Shown: positions 37,397-46,904 of the stretch, in pieces | Layout: every line of letters begins with the position of its first letter | Numbering within the stretch: position 1 is the stretch's first letter | NCBI RefSeq assembly: GCF_006974125.1 | Contig: NZ_CP037858.1 | Coordinates: forward strand, 1,860,001 to 1,924,000 | Direction: 5' to 3' | DNA: 64,000 nucleotides | Source: Stenotrophomonas maltophilia | Lineage (GTDB): Bacteria > Pseudomonadota > Gammaproteobacteria > Xanthomonadales > Xanthomonadaceae | Translations under genes and position numbers: made by a program | The notes under the pieces: model-generated | The model's database searches: none | What the model was told of the DNA's origin: nothing | What the model saw: only the letters and a program-made list of their open reading frames with translations

Positions 37397-37575
37397 TCCT
37401 TGATAAGCCTGGTGAGCCCAGGCCGGCCCACGTTAGCGAGGACATGGGGAGACGAAGTGAAGCCCACTGTCACGCACACTTAACCCGTTCACAATTTTCC
37501 TTTCACATTCATGGGGGATATCGCCACGGATTGGCGTTAACGGCCTTGTTGTCCGTCCATCAAGGAAGTTGCCCG

Positions 37576-40500
37576 ATGAATCACCCGCTGCACGGCCGTT
37601 CGTCCCACTCCCGCTCCCCGCTGCACAGCCGCCTCGCCCTGGCCGTGTCCAGCGCCCTGTTGCTTGCCGCTGCATCGCCCGCCATGGCCAGCGAAGCGCT
37701 CGACGCATGGCAGCAACAGCGCCAGCTGCAGGCGGCCTGGGCACAGCCCGACGTCAGCGCGCCTGCAGCACCGACGGCCACCACGCCAGCGGCATCGCCC
37801 GCCCTGCTCGGCAATCCGGGCGATGCCGCCAGCTGGCGCAGCGATGAATTCAACGCCGACTGGGGACTGGGTGCGATGGGCGCCGACTACGCGTATGCCC
37901 GCGGCCTGACCGGCAAGGGCGTGCGCCTGGCGCTGTTCGACACCGGCTCGGCACTGGCTCACCCCGAATTCGCCGGCCGCAACACCTCCAGCATCACCAT
38001 CGGCCCGAACTGTGCGTCACCGGGAACCGTCGGCGGTGCCGGTGCGTGCAGCCAGACACAGGGTGATCGACCGGGAATCAACTACTACACGCTCGGCGCG
38101 GGCGTGCCGGCTTCCCTGCAGGCCACCATCATTGCCGCAGGCCGTGAATGGGGTTTCCGCTATGCCGACCACGGCACGCATGTGCTCGGAACCATTGGCG
38201 CCAACCGCAATGGCACAGGGATGCACGGCGTCGCCTTCGGTGCCGATCTGACGACCGCTCGCGTGTTTGGTGACACTTACTACGAGTGGAAGCCTCAGAC
38301 GGGCGGAGGCTACCTGCCTGAAGCTGTGGAACGGACGGACCCCGATGGTGCTGCAAGGCTGGACATGTACGCGCAGCTGCAGGCGCAAGGCGTGCGTGCC
38401 ATCAATCACAGCTGGGGCATCTCCACCCGGAACATGACCGTTGCCGCACTGGATGCCCAGTACGCACGCATCGGTGCCGGCTACGACGTATACGGAAGCA
38501 TCTACAAGGACAGTGCGAACGCCCCTGCTTCGCAGTTGATCCAGGTCTGGTCGGCCGGCAATGGCAGCGGCGCCGTCGCCGGTATCACCGCGGCCTTGCC
38601 GCGCTGGAAGCCGGAGATCGAGCCTTACTGGCTGGCCGTCGCCAACGTTCGCCAGCCCAATGCAGCCAATGGCGAAACCGACTACGTGATCAACGCAGGC
38701 TCGAGCATCTGTGGCGCTGCCGCCAACTGGTGTATTTCCGCACCGGGAACGGCAATCCTCAGCACCATCGTTTCCGGTGACATCCAGGGACGGCTGGAGA
38801 AGACCGCAGACTACGTCCGCCTTCTCATCGACAGCCAGAATCCCACGTACGACTACGGCCGGAAGACCGGCACTTCCATGGCCGCCCCCCATATCACCGG
38901 CGCACTCGGCCTGTTGATCGAGCGCTTCCCCTATCTGGACAACGCCCAGGTGCGCGACGTCCTGCTGACTACCGCGCGCGATCTCGGTGCCGCTGGCGTC
39001 GACCCGATCTATGGCTGGGGCATGGTTGACCTGCGCAGGGCCATCGAGGGCTATGGCTCGCTGCGCGTGGATACCAACGTGGTGATGAACCAGAAGGCCG
39101 GCGGCCTGAAGGTGTGGGAAGGCGATGCCTGGGACGACTGGACCAATGACATCGGCGGCCCCGGCAAGCTGACCAAATCCGGCATCGGCTGGCTGCGCCT
39201 GAGCGGCGACAACAGCTTCAACGGCGCGGTGCTGCGTGAGGGTACGCTGGAGTTGAACGGCAGCAACACCCTCACCTCCGCGGTCGATGTGCAAGGCGGC
39301 CAGTTCCTGCTCAACGGCAGCCTGGTCTCCACCGCACTCACCACCACGGGTGGCGTCAGCACGGTCAGCGCAAGCGGCGTGCTGAAGGACGGGAACCTGA
39401 CCGTCAATGGCGGCGTGGTGTCCTTCAATGGCATGCAGACCGGCGGCACCACCACGGTCGGTGGCAACGGCCTGCTGAAGGGTATCGGCACGTTGGGCAG
39501 CACCCGAGTGGACGGCACCATCGCCCCCGGCAATTCGATCGGCACGCTGACCATCAACGGCAACTACATGCAGGGCGCGACCGGCGTCTACGCCGCCGAA
39601 CTCGCGCCTGGCGGGCGCAGCGATCAGTTGCACGTGACCGGTACCGCCACCCTCGGCGGTACCCTGGTCGCGTTGCCGGAACCGGGCATCTATTATCTCG
39701 GCGAGCAGTTCAACTTCATCCGCGCCGACGGTGGCATCAACGGCCAGTTCGCGAAAACCGACTTCAGCGCGTTCTCGCCGTTCCTGCAGTTCAGCCTCGC
39801 CTACGGGGCCAATGGCACCCGCATCGACGTGGCACGCGGTGCCTCGCTGGCCAGCGCCGCCACTACACCGAACCAGCGCGCTGTGGCCGCTGCGGCGGAC
39901 CTGCTGGCAATCAACCAGGGCTTGCCCAAGCCGCTGACCCAGCTGTTCCCGCAGCAGGTCGGCGGCGTACTTGACGGCCTCAGCGGCGAACTGCACGCAG
40001 CCACGCCGCTCGCACTGGTGGAAGGCAGCCGCTACGTACGCGATGCCGCGATGTCCCGCCGTGCAGGTGCAGTCGCGCCGGGAGCCGATGCGGGCGACGC
40101 CACCGGCGCCTGGGTGCAGGCTCTGGGCGGCAACAGCAAGCTGGACGGCAACAGCAACACCGCCCGCACCGACGCCAACAGCAATGGCCTGCTGGTCGGT
40201 ATCGACCGCGAGTTCTCCGGCTGGCAGGTCGGCGTGCTGGCTGGCACCGGCCGCACCGACGTCAAGCAGCAGGCGCGTCGTGCCAAGTCGAAGATCGACA
40301 ACACCCACTTCGGTGCATATGCCAGTCACAACTGGGGCGGCTTCGGCCTCCGTGGCGGCGTCGCCTGGAGCAAGCACAAGGTGAAGAGCACCCGCGATGT
40401 CGACTTCGCAGGGTTCAGCGACAGCCTGAGCGCACGCTACAACGCGCATACCCGCCAGGCCTTCATCGAAGCCGGCTACCGCTTTGGCAGCCCGGAGGCC

Positions 40501-40929
40501 GGGCTGGAACCCTACCTGCAGGTCGCACGCGTGGAGGTGGACCTGAAGCAGATCAATGAGCGCGGTGGTGCAGCCGCCCTGCACGGCAAGGTAGATGACA
40601 CCGGCACCACGGTCGCCACCGCTGGCCTGCGCTTCGACAAGGGCCTGAAGGCATCGTTCCAGCAGGACAGCTGGCTGCATCTGCGTGGTGGCGTGGGCTA
40701 TCGCCGTGCCTCGGGCGACCGCAGCCAAGTGGGCAACCTTGCCTTCGCCAACAGCGGCACCACCTTCTCGGTCGAAGGCGCCCCGATTGCCGACAGTGCC
40801 GTGGTGGCCGAGCTGGGCCTGTCGGCGTGGCTGACTCCGCGCCAGCAGCTGGAGCTGGGTTACAGCGGCCAGTACGGCAGTGAAAGCCGCGACCACAGCG
40901 CCAACGTGCGCTGGTCGGTTCGTTTCTAG
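37576..40929 (+). CDS. S8 autotransporter serine protease (subtilase passenger, type Va secretion)
   Basis: This is 1117 residues from the ATG at 37576 (MNHPLHGRSSHSR...). An extended signal ends near SPAMASEA. The subtilisin domain has the Asp in VRLALFDTGSALAHPEF, the His in YADHGTHVLGTIGANRNG and the Ser in KTGTSMAAPHITGALGLLIE. A passenger stalk follows with autotransporter repeats (GTLELNGSNTLTSAVDVQGG, PGNSIGTLTINGNY). The C-terminal ~270 residues are the beta-barrel translocator, ending NVRWSVRF with Phe last. It is secreted to or released from the cell surface, and similar S. maltophilia proteases are virulence-associated. A strong terminator follows. Confidence 0.94.
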   Translation: MNHPLHGRSSHSRSPLHSRLALAVSSALLLAAASPAMASEALDAWQQQRQLQAAWAQPDVSAPAAPTATTPAASPALLGNPGDAASWRSDEFNADWGLGAMGADYAYARGLTGKGVRLALFDTGSALAHPEFAGRNTSSITIGPNCASPGTVGGAGACSQTQGDRPGINYYTLGAGVPASLQATIIAAGREWGFRYADHGTHVLGTIGANRNGTGMHGVAFGADLTTARVFGDTYYEWKPQTGGGYLPEAVERTDPDGAARLDMYAQLQAQGVRAINHSWGISTRNMTVAALDAQYARIGAGYDVYGSIYKDSANAPASQLIQVWSAGNGSGAVAGITAALPRWKPEIEPYWLAVANVRQPNAANGETDYVINAGSSICGAAANWCISAPGTAILSTIVSGDIQGRLEKTADYVRLLIDSQNPTYDYGRKTGTSMAAPHITGALGLLIERFPYLDNAQVRDVLLTTARDLGAAGVDPIYGWGMVDLRRAIEGYGSLRVDTNVVMNQKAGGLKVWEGDAWDDWTNDIGGPGKLTKSGIGWLRLSGDNSFNGAVLREGTLELNGSNTLTSAVDVQGGQFLLNGSLVSTALTTTGGVSTVSASGVLKDGNLTVNGGVVSFNGMQTGGTTTVGGNGLLKGIGTLGSTRVDGTIAPGNSIGTLTINGNYMQGATGVYAAELAPGGRSDQLHVTGTATLGGTLVALPEPGIYYLGEQFNFIRADGGINGQFAKTDFSAFSPFLQFSLAYGANGTRIDVARGASLASAATTPNQRAVAAAADLLAINQGLPKPLTQLFPQQVGGVLDGLSGELHAATPLALVEGSRYVRDAAMSRRAGAVAPGADAGDATGAWVQALGGNSKLDGNSNTARTDANSNGLLVGIDREFSGWQVGVLAGTGRTDVKQQARRAKSKIDNTHFGAYASHNWGGFGLRGGVAWSKHKVKSTRDVDFAGFSDSLSARYNAHTRQAFIEAGYRFGSPEAGLEPYLQVARVEVDLKQINERGGAAALHGKVDDTGTTVATAGLRFDKGLKASFQQDSWLHLRGGVGYRRASGDRSQVGNLAFANSGTTFSVEGAPIADSAVVAELGLSAWLTPRQQLELGYSGQYGSESRDHSANVRWSVRF

Positions 40930-40951
40930 ACGCGTGTTCTCTTGACGGTTT

Positions 40952-40979
40952 GGGGCGGCCTCAGGGCCGCCCCCTTTTT
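40952..40979 (+). terminator. Terminator of the autotransporter gene
   Basis: GGGGCGGCC (40952-40960) and GGCCGCCCC (40965-40973) form a 9-bp stem followed by C and five T. Confidence 0.92.
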
Positions 40980-41044
40980 ATCCACGCCCCAGGACCATGC
41001 GCGATACCCCTGGATCATCGCGTCCTGCATCCATCCGTGGAGCA

Positions 41045-41407
41045 TCACGCGTGGATGAAGATCGACTGGAGCCGGGTCGCCCAACCATTGCACCCGGTGG
41101 AGTTGAAGGCCTCGAGCCGGACATTCTTCCCCGATGTCAGCGCTGCCAACGCCGCCGCGTAGGCTTCCTTTGCACCGGGCCGGGACATGTCGATTGCAAA
41201 AGTATCGGTATTGCAGAAAGCCGTACTCGAAACATGCACGTACACAATTCCCGCCGGGCCGTCCATGTACGGCCGCAGCGACAGAATCGTCATCTGATCG
41301 CTGGTGGGCTCCGCCTTCAGTGGTGCAGACAGGCACAAGGCCAACGTCAAGGCCAACCCCGCTCCCAATCTCCTGCGGAGACCCGGCGTCGCGTCATTCA
41401 TCATCAT
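41045..41407 (-). CDS. Small secreted protein, paralog 2 of the RHS-linked pair
   Basis: This is 120 residues with a signal peptide ending near SAPLKAEP. The mature ~88 residues contain two cysteines (TAFCNTD, STGCNGW), a short helix (AKEAYAAALAALTSGKNV) and flanking strands. It aligns over its length with the neighbouring 41425-41805 product. Both genes have the leader CAGGGGAAC before the start, so they arose by duplication. The Cys-strand-helix-strand-Cys-strand plan resembles the OB-fold B subunits of SubB/PltB-type AB5 toxins; that is inference. It is last in a probable rhs operon. Confidence 0.7.
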   Translation of the reverse strand: MMMNDATPGLRRRLGAGLALTLALCLSAPLKAEPTSDQMTILSLRPYMDGPAGIVYVHVSSTAFCNTDTFAIDMSRPGAKEAYAAALAALTSGKNVRLEAFNSTGCNGWATRLQSIFIHA

Positions 41408-41424
41408 GTAGTTCCCCTGTGGAT

Positions 41425-41805
41425 TCAGACATCAGGCAGCGTCACGGCCCTCAGCTGCATTGTCCCCGAGATGCAGCCGTCGACACGCAACCCGACACGC
41501 AGCTTGTTCTGCCAGGCGATGAGCAGCATCGACACCATCTCCCTCTGCATCGGATGATCATTGAGAAGAATGAGGCGATTGCCACCACCACAATCCGAGC
41601 CCGCAGGAAGCACACCCTGCGTCACGAGGTAGAACCCTTCCCCGCCCCAGCCCGTTGCGACGGATACGATCCGATGGCCTTCCAGATTGTAAGGCTCTGC
41701 ATTTGCCGTTGAGGCCAGGACAGTTCCCAGCACTGCCATCAGCGCCAACAACACCTTGCCGCCGATGGCGCCACGCAGGCGCGATACAGCACGTACTCCA
41801 TCCAT
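41425..41805 (-). CDS. Small secreted protein, paralog 1 of the RHS-linked pair
   Basis: This is 126 residues; the signal peptide ends near ASTANAEP. The mature part has strands GHRIVSVATGWGGEGFYLV, a Cys in GSDCGGGNRLILLNDHP, a helix REMVSMLLIAWQNK, a strand LRVGLRVDGC and a final LRAVTLPDV. Spacing and hydrophobic pattern match the next gene. It lies 67 nt after the RHS gene and 17 nt before its paralog. No family name can be given from sequence alone. Possible roles are a binding subunit, a chaperone or an immunity partner of the RHS protein. Confidence 0.7.
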   Translation of the reverse strand: MDGVRAVSRLRGAIGGKVLLALMAVLGTVLASTANAEPYNLEGHRIVSVATGWGGEGFYLVTQGVLPAGSDCGGGNRLILLNDHPMQREMVSMLLIAWQNKLRVGLRVDGCISGTMQLRAVTLPDV

Positions 41806-41871
41806 GTTGCTCGTTCCCCTGTCATGAATAACCGGTTTCCGGTGCGCTGCGGCACGTGCGGTCCGCTACGC

Positions 41872-44403
41872 TCAGCCCAGCAGCAGCTGGTACAGCAGGG
41901 GCACGATGTCGCCCTGCGGACGCTGGACATGCGAGACATCGGACACCGGCGTGCAGCTCCCCGTGGCGCCACAGGCAAGCACGCGATACGCATAGCTGGT
42001 GGCAGGGCGTGCCGCAGACGTCCAGTTCGCCGCGTTGCCTTCGTAGACCGTGGTCCAGGTCACCCCGTCCACGCTTTCCTCGACGACGTAGCGGACGGCA
42101 GAGGCCACAGGTGACCAGCCAACGAAGTCCTTCGCCGCCGGCGAATGCCGCATCGGCATCGCCGCCTTGGCGACCAGGCTCCCGCCCAGCGTGATGTAAT
42201 CGGTCCGCTTGTCCTCGCGCTCGCTCGCCTGGTAGCGGAGGACGCCGGCGTGGTCGTACATCGAGGTGATCCGTCCGAGCGACGAATCCGTCTGCGTGCG
42301 GCGTCCGTCAGCGTCGTAACGGTAGCTCTCGGAACCTGCCGCCGCACGCAGCCGGTTGCCGAAGTCGAAGGCGAACTGCTGTCCGTTCTTCGCCCGCAGG
42401 TTGCCCTGCGCATCGTAGGCCAGGCCGACCACGGTCGCCCCTCCGCAACCGTTGACCTTCACGTTGGTCAGACGCCAGGCGTTGTCATAGCAGTAGTGAT
42501 GGTCACGGCCGAGAATCGTCACGCGCGTGAGGTTGTCCAAGGCGTCGTAGCTGTAGCTCGCCGAGCCGAACATGGGTGAGGACGCCGAAACGAGCCGATC
42601 CAGCGCGTCATAGCCCAGATTACGGTTGCCACGCTGGTTGCGGCCCGTGGCACCGTCAGTGATTGCCATCACATTGCCGACCGCATCGTAGTCGTAGCCA
42701 TCGCTGAGGATCCGGGTTGCACCAAGCGCGTCCTCGCTTACATCCGGCAACTGGCGCGCGTTCTGCACCATCGTGTGGACAATACCGTTGCCATAGGTGA
42801 ACTGACGGATCGCCCCGTTGGGGTAATAGCCCACGCCAACGGCGTAGGAACCCGCCTGCCCGGCCTGTCCCAGCGCGTTGGGCGCATACGCGACCACGTT
42901 GCCGGAGGGATAGCGATGCGCGGAAAGGTTGCCCAATGCGTCGTAGGCATACCCCATCGCCAGCGCTTCGCCATCAGCGGGGCTCTGCACCTCACCGATG
43001 AGCAGCCCGCGACGGTTGTACGCATAGCTGTTGTGCGTCTCCACCCCGGCGTTCAACGTGGTGACCTGCTTGACCTTGCCATCGGGCCAGTAGCTCCAGC
43101 GCTGGTTGCCATTGCCGTCCGGGAACTGCAGCGATGCGAGCCGGTTGCGTGCGTCATAGGAACGCACCACCCGGCGCCCGCTCGCCGCGGCAATGTCCTG
43201 GTTGCAGTTGCCTGCATCGGACAGGTCCAAGCCCTGCGCGCTTCCAACCGGGTTCGATGCGGCGTCGTAATCAAATACGGTTGCGCCGGTTTCCGGCTCG
43301 ATCGTCTTGCACAGCCGCTGCGCCGCATCGTAGACATAGCGCCGGGTCGACGTCACCGAGCCATTGCCGGCCCTGCGGGTGATCGACGTCGGCTTGCCGA
43401 AGACGTCCCGCGGGATGTCCAACATGGCTCCCTCTGCCAGTTCGATACGTACCGGCCAGTCAAGCTTCGCGGCATCTGCACCGGTGTAGGTCACGACAGT
43501 CGGGATACCCCTGGCATTGGTCGTGCGCACGCGCCGCCCCGGCAGGTACTCGGTTCTGGTGACCAGCGCGCCGATCTCCGAATCCTGGCTGACCTGGACC
43601 ACCCGCCCCAACGCGTCGTACGTGGTACGGACGCCAGTTCCGGCGTCCTGGACCGCACCGACCCCCGCGACAGGATAGGACTGGAAGGTGACCCGCCCCT
43701 CCGTGTCATAGGCGATCACCGAGGCCCGCTGCGTGCCGGCCTCGTTGCCCGCGTCGTACTCGCGCACCAGCAATGGGCGCCACAGCGCATCGTAGTAGGT
43801 GATCTTGCGCGCATTGCCGGTGCTGACCGTCTGCCGCCAATGGCCGGCAGGAATGCCGTACTCGGCGCCGCCCACCTGGGCAAACTGTGTCGTGGTGGAC
43901 GCCCAGTCCACCGTATCGCCGTCGGGATGGTCGACAAGCGACATACGCCCCATCGCGTCGTAGTCGTAACGCGTGGTGTTGCCCCGGCCGTCAGTGATCC
44001 AGCGTATCCAGCCATTGTCATCCACGCCGGCAGACTGGGACGAACCATCCGCGTACTGGATGGTTCCGGGGATGCCTCGCTTCCAGCCGGACAGGCTCAC
44101 CGTATTGCCACGCCCATCCACCACGGCGCGAACGGTACCATCACCATTGTAGTGAATGGTCTGCTGGAGCTGGCCGAAGGCATAGATCCGCTGGGGCTTC
44201 GCGGTGGCCGGGTCATAATCCACCTGGGACTCGATCCGGCCCGTGTCCTGGTTGACCGACGTCCGGACCTGGCCAAGCACCCACTTCGACAGATCATCGT
44301 GATAGGTGATGACGTTGGTCTTGCTGTAAGACTGCGCCCCGGCGCTTCCAACGAACGTGCCCAGGAACATCATTGCGGAAAGTGCATTAACTCGACGCAT
44401 CAT
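41872..44403 (-). CDS. RHS/YD-repeat secreted protein ending in a fibronectin-like domain
   Basis: This is 843 residues from the ATG at 44403 (MMRRVNALSAMMFLGTFVGS, a signal peptide). Residues ~30-750 are YD repeats such as RGNTTRYDYDAMGRMSLVDH and GSESYRYDADGRRTQTDSS, which in this family build a hollow beta-cage. The usual DPxGL core end and a variable toxin tail are absent. Instead the C-terminus (GWSPVASAVRYVVEESVDGV... to SYAYRVLACG) looks like a fibronectin type III domain. A Sec signal rather than a PAAR or T6SS domain suggests export to the periplasm or surface. Two small secreted paralogs follow. Confidence 0.88.
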   Translation of the reverse strand: MMRRVNALSAMMFLGTFVGSAGAQSYSKTNVITYHDDLSKWVLGQVRTSVNQDTGRIESQVDYDPATAKPQRIYAFGQLQQTIHYNGDGTVRAVVDGRGNTVSLSGWKRGIPGTIQYADGSSQSAGVDDNGWIRWITDGRGNTTRYDYDAMGRMSLVDHPDGDTVDWASTTTQFAQVGGAEYGIPAGHWRQTVSTGNARKITYYDALWRPLLVREYDAGNEAGTQRASVIAYDTEGRVTFQSYPVAGVGAVQDAGTGVRTTYDALGRVVQVSQDSEIGALVTRTEYLPGRRVRTTNARGIPTVVTYTGADAAKLDWPVRIELAEGAMLDIPRDVFGKPTSITRRAGNGSVTSTRRYVYDAAQRLCKTIEPETGATVFDYDAASNPVGSAQGLDLSDAGNCNQDIAAASGRRVVRSYDARNRLASLQFPDGNGNQRWSYWPDGKVKQVTTLNAGVETHNSYAYNRRGLLIGEVQSPADGEALAMGYAYDALGNLSAHRYPSGNVVAYAPNALGQAGQAGSYAVGVGYYPNGAIRQFTYGNGIVHTMVQNARQLPDVSEDALGATRILSDGYDYDAVGNVMAITDGATGRNQRGNRNLGYDALDRLVSASSPMFGSASYSYDALDNLTRVTILGRDHHYCYDNAWRLTNVKVNGCGGATVVGLAYDAQGNLRAKNGQQFAFDFGNRLRAAAGSESYRYDADGRRTQTDSSLGRITSMYDHAGVLRYQASEREDKRTDYITLGGSLVAKAAMPMRHSPAAKDFVGWSPVASAVRYVVEESVDGVTWTTVYEGNAANWTSAARPATSYAYRVLACGATGSCTPVSDVSHVQRPQGDIVPLLYQLLLG

Positions 44404-44627
44404 CAGTGGGCCTGTTCGCAATGGATGGCGATGGGACAACCAGGACCAGGCACCGGAAGGACCGGCGAGGCACACATCACGGCAAACCGCGCACACGCAG
44501 AAGACCGGACGCGGCTGCATCCGGTTGGCGGTTGACGCTGATGATGGACGAAGCCCCCTTCGTCATGCCGTGCCTGTTCCCTGGACTCGGCCAAGTATAA
44601 CCATGAAAACTGGGCGGAACGCCCGGC

Positions 44628-44655
44628 CCTTCGCAGCCCTGGTGGGCTGCGAAGG
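44628..44655. terminator. Hairpin between the ferritin-like gene and the RHS gene
   Basis: CCTTCGCAGCCC (44628-44639) pairs perfectly with GGGCTGCGAAGG (44644-44655). It has no real T-tract in either direction, so it may be a transcript-end hairpin rather than a full terminator. The 314-nt gap around it shows no gene and should contain the rhs promoter. Confidence 0.5.
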
Positions 44656-44717
44656 TTCCCGGACAATGATGCGCCTGCGGAACTCGACGGCCGCGATGGG
44701 CCGCCCGGCGCTGGGCG

Positions 44718-45170
44718 TCAGGCGGCCTTCATGGCGTGCTTGCGTGCCCGCATGACGTTGTGGCACTCCTGCACATCCGGCAGCAGCTGGGTCACTTCCT
44801 GGCGCACCGCCGGCGGCAGATCGTTGTCCTGCAGCACATCCTTGAACGCGCCCAGCAGTCGGTCTTCGGATTCTTCCAGTTCGGCCACGTAACCGTAGTT
44901 GGTATCACCAAACGCGGCGCGCACCTTGCCGTAGAACTGCTGCATCGAGCCGACCATGGTGCCGTGCTCGGCCGGCTTGCCACCGCTGGCGGCAACCGAA
45001 CCACTCAGTGCCGCGACGATCCGCGCCTTGACCCCGGCGATGCGGGTGAACAGTGCCGACAGTTCGGCATCCTTTACCTTTGTTGCGGCTTCTTCATAGA
45101 AGGACTTGCCATCGCGGGCGATCTCGATCAGGTCGTTGAGGCGATGTTCGATGGTGGACTGGGTGCTCAT
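44718..45170 (-). CDS. Ferritin-like four-helix protein (DUF2383, PA2169 family)
   Basis: This is 150 residues from the ATG at 45170 (MSTQSTIEHRLNDLIEIARDGKSFYEE), with AGGAG eight bases upstream. The longer open frame is unlikely. All-helical, with glutamates in SFYEEAATKV and ELEESEDRLLGAFKDVL spaced as in ferritin-like bundles. Family members are linked to stress and stationary phase. Its metal use is unknown. Confidence 0.82.
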   Translation of the reverse strand: MSTQSTIEHRLNDLIEIARDGKSFYEEAATKVKDAELSALFTRIAGVKARIVAALSGSVAASGGKPAEHGTMVGSMQQFYGKVRAAFGDTNYGYVAELEESEDRLLGAFKDVLQDNDLPPAVRQEVTQLLPDVQECHNVMRARKHAMKAA

Positions 45171-45367
45171 GGCGTCGCTCCTGTGTGCTCGAAAGTCGGT
45201 GGAGAATGGCAGCGCGATCACGCTGCCTTCGGACACCACTCTGGACAGCTGCACGTGCCGGCTGGGTGAGTGCGGATTGATGTGCACGTCACCATCCGGA
45301 ACACGTGCTGACTTCTTCATTGCCGGCATCATCGATGTTCACGGAAAATGAGCGTGCAATGCATGCC

Positions 45368-45478
45368 TCACCATGGCGCGATGACGATGATCAGGCTGAT
45401 CAGCAGCGCTATCGCCAGAATCACCAGCAGCACATGCCATTGCTTCCAGGTCGGTTTCGGCTTGCCAGGCGTATTCAT
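45368..45478 (-). CDS. 36-residue single-pass membrane protein
   Basis: From the ATG at 45478 with a perfect AGGAGG six bases upstream, this encodes MNTPGKPKPTWKQWHVLLVI followed by LAIALLISLIIVIAPW: a basic Pro/Lys-rich N-terminus, then one ~20-residue hydrophobic helix to the end. The longer open frame reading through it from 45847 is unsupported. No family is recognised. It resembles small regulatory or type-I-toxin-like membrane peptides only in general form. The 304 nt upstream to the GST gene contain no other supported gene. Confidence 0.65.
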   Translation of the reverse strand: MNTPGKPKPTWKQWHVLLVILAIALLISLIIVIAPW

Positions 45479-45782
45479 CGGTGGCCTCCTGTATATGCCG
45501 GGAAAGGAGCTGCCAGACTGAAGCGAAACGACATTGCACAACGTCGACGTGACGTGCATTCCTCGTGCAGGACATCCGCCCATGCGTGGAGATGACACGC
45601 CCGTGACCCGGTTCAGATGTGTACGGGGTGCCGGGGGCCTCTCGATCCTCGAATGCCCCTCCATCGACGCATGACCGCAACTGCTTCGGCGAGGTGAAGA
45701 GAGCATCGGGTGCTGTCGATTTTCGCCCCCTTGGTACGTCGAAACAGGAGAGGCAGGCCTTCCGGCCTGCAGGAGCACCGCG

Positions 45783-46424
45783 ATGTCCCCCATTCTCACC
45801 GCCTTTGCCACCTCACCCGACCGCGGCCAGGGCCTGGCCCGCGACATGCGCGTACGCTGGGCGCTGGAGGAGCTGGGCGTGCCCTATGACGTGCAGCTGC
45901 TGACCTTCGCCGAGATGAAGCAGCCCGCGCACCTGGCACGGAACCCGTTCGGGCAGATTCCCACCTGGCAGGAGGACAATCAGGTCCTGTTCGAATCCGG
46001 CGCAATCGTCCTGCACCTGGCCGAGCTGCACTCTGGCCTGCTGCCCCTCGATCCGGACGCGCGCATGCGCGCAGTCATGTGGGTGTTCGCCGCGCTGAGC
46101 ACGGTGGAGCCGCCCATCGTCGAGCGCTCCATGGCGTGGGTGCTGGAGCGCGAGCAGCCCTGGTATGCACAGCGGTTGGTGATGCTGGACGAGCGCGTGC
46201 GGACGCGTCTCTCACAGCTGTCCGCGTGGTTGGGCGCGGCGGCGTGGCTGGACGGCGGGTTCAGCGTGGGCGACCTGATGATGGTCTCGGTGCTGCTGCG
46301 CCTGAAGAGCAGTGGCCTGCTCGACGAGTACCCGCTGCTGCTGGCCTATGTGGCACGGGCGACGCAGCGTCCCGCCTACCAGCGCGCGTTCGCGGCGCAG
46401 CTGGCGGTATTCCAGAACGGGTAG
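45783..46424 (+). CDS. Glutathione S-transferase family protein
   Basis: This is 213 residues. The N-terminal thioredoxin-like domain (SPILTAFATSPDRGQGLARD, then NPFGQIPTWQEDNQVLFESG with the cis-Pro and the Glu-Ser pair that bind glutathione) is followed by an all-helical domain ending SVGDLMMVSVLLRLKSSGL. The usual catalytic Ser/Tyr near residue 10 is not obvious, so activity is uncertain. A GGCCTGC hairpin and AGGAG lie directly before the ATG. Confidence 0.87.
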   Translation: MSPILTAFATSPDRGQGLARDMRVRWALEELGVPYDVQLLTFAEMKQPAHLARNPFGQIPTWQEDNQVLFESGAIVLHLAELHSGLLPLDPDARMRAVMWVFAALSTVEPPIVERSMAWVLEREQPWYAQRLVMLDERVRTRLSQLSAWLGAAAWLDGGFSVGDLMMVSVLLRLKSSGLLDEYPLLLAYVARATQRPAYQRAFAAQLAVFQNG

Positions 46425-46447
46425 TTCCACGCCATGCGTGGAAACAC

Positions 46448-46855
46448 TCAGCGCAACCTGGGCCGGCAGGCGGCCTGCACCAGCATCAGCTGCGCCACCA
46501 GGATCAGCATCGCGCAGCCTGACAGCAGCCATGGATCGATGTACCACTGCGCGTTGAAACTGAAATCACCGGCGGAAATGCGCTTCCAGCCGTTGAAGTG
46601 CTGCATCGCCGCGACCACGAACGCGAAGCCGCCACTGGCGAATGCAAGCCAGGGTACGACGATGCCACCCGGCCTCGCGAACAATGTCAGCACGCCCAGC
46701 ACACCGATCACCGTGCGTTGTACACGGCAGTACGGGCAGACATAGGCCATCCCGCCCCACTCCACCGCCCAGGCCAACAGGCTGACCAGCACGGCCGCGC
46801 CTGCCGCTGTGTACAGGACTTTCAGCGTGATCGTCATGCCATCCTCGCGTGCCAT
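46448..46855 (-). CDS. DsbB-like membrane protein
   Basis: This is 135 residues with four hydrophobic segments. A redox-like Cys pair, VCPYCRVQRTVIG, follows the first TM, as CxxC followed by QR in disulfide bond protein B. Only one further Cys (SGCAMLI) and a C-terminal one (AACRP) are present; the second DsbB pair is missing, so electron transfer may differ. The start at 46855 has AAGGAG at good spacing; ATG 46837 is also possible. It is convergent with the GST gene. Confidence 0.65.
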   Translation of the reverse strand: MAREDGMTITLKVLYTAAGAAVLVSLLAWAVEWGGMAYVCPYCRVQRTVIGVLGVLTLFARPGGIVVPWLAFASGGFAFVVAAMQHFNGWKRISAGDFSFNAQWYIDPWLLSGCAMLILVAQLMLVQAACRPRLR

Positions 46856-46904
46856 CCCGCACTCCTTCGTTCAAAGACCCGGGCAGGGTAACAGTGCCGC
46901 AGCC

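Noticed and set aside
37444..37575. Upstream extension of the autotransporter frame to 37444
   Set aside because: The extension lacks a ribosome site and would put ~44 residues before a standard signal peptide; ATG 37576 follows AAGGAAG.
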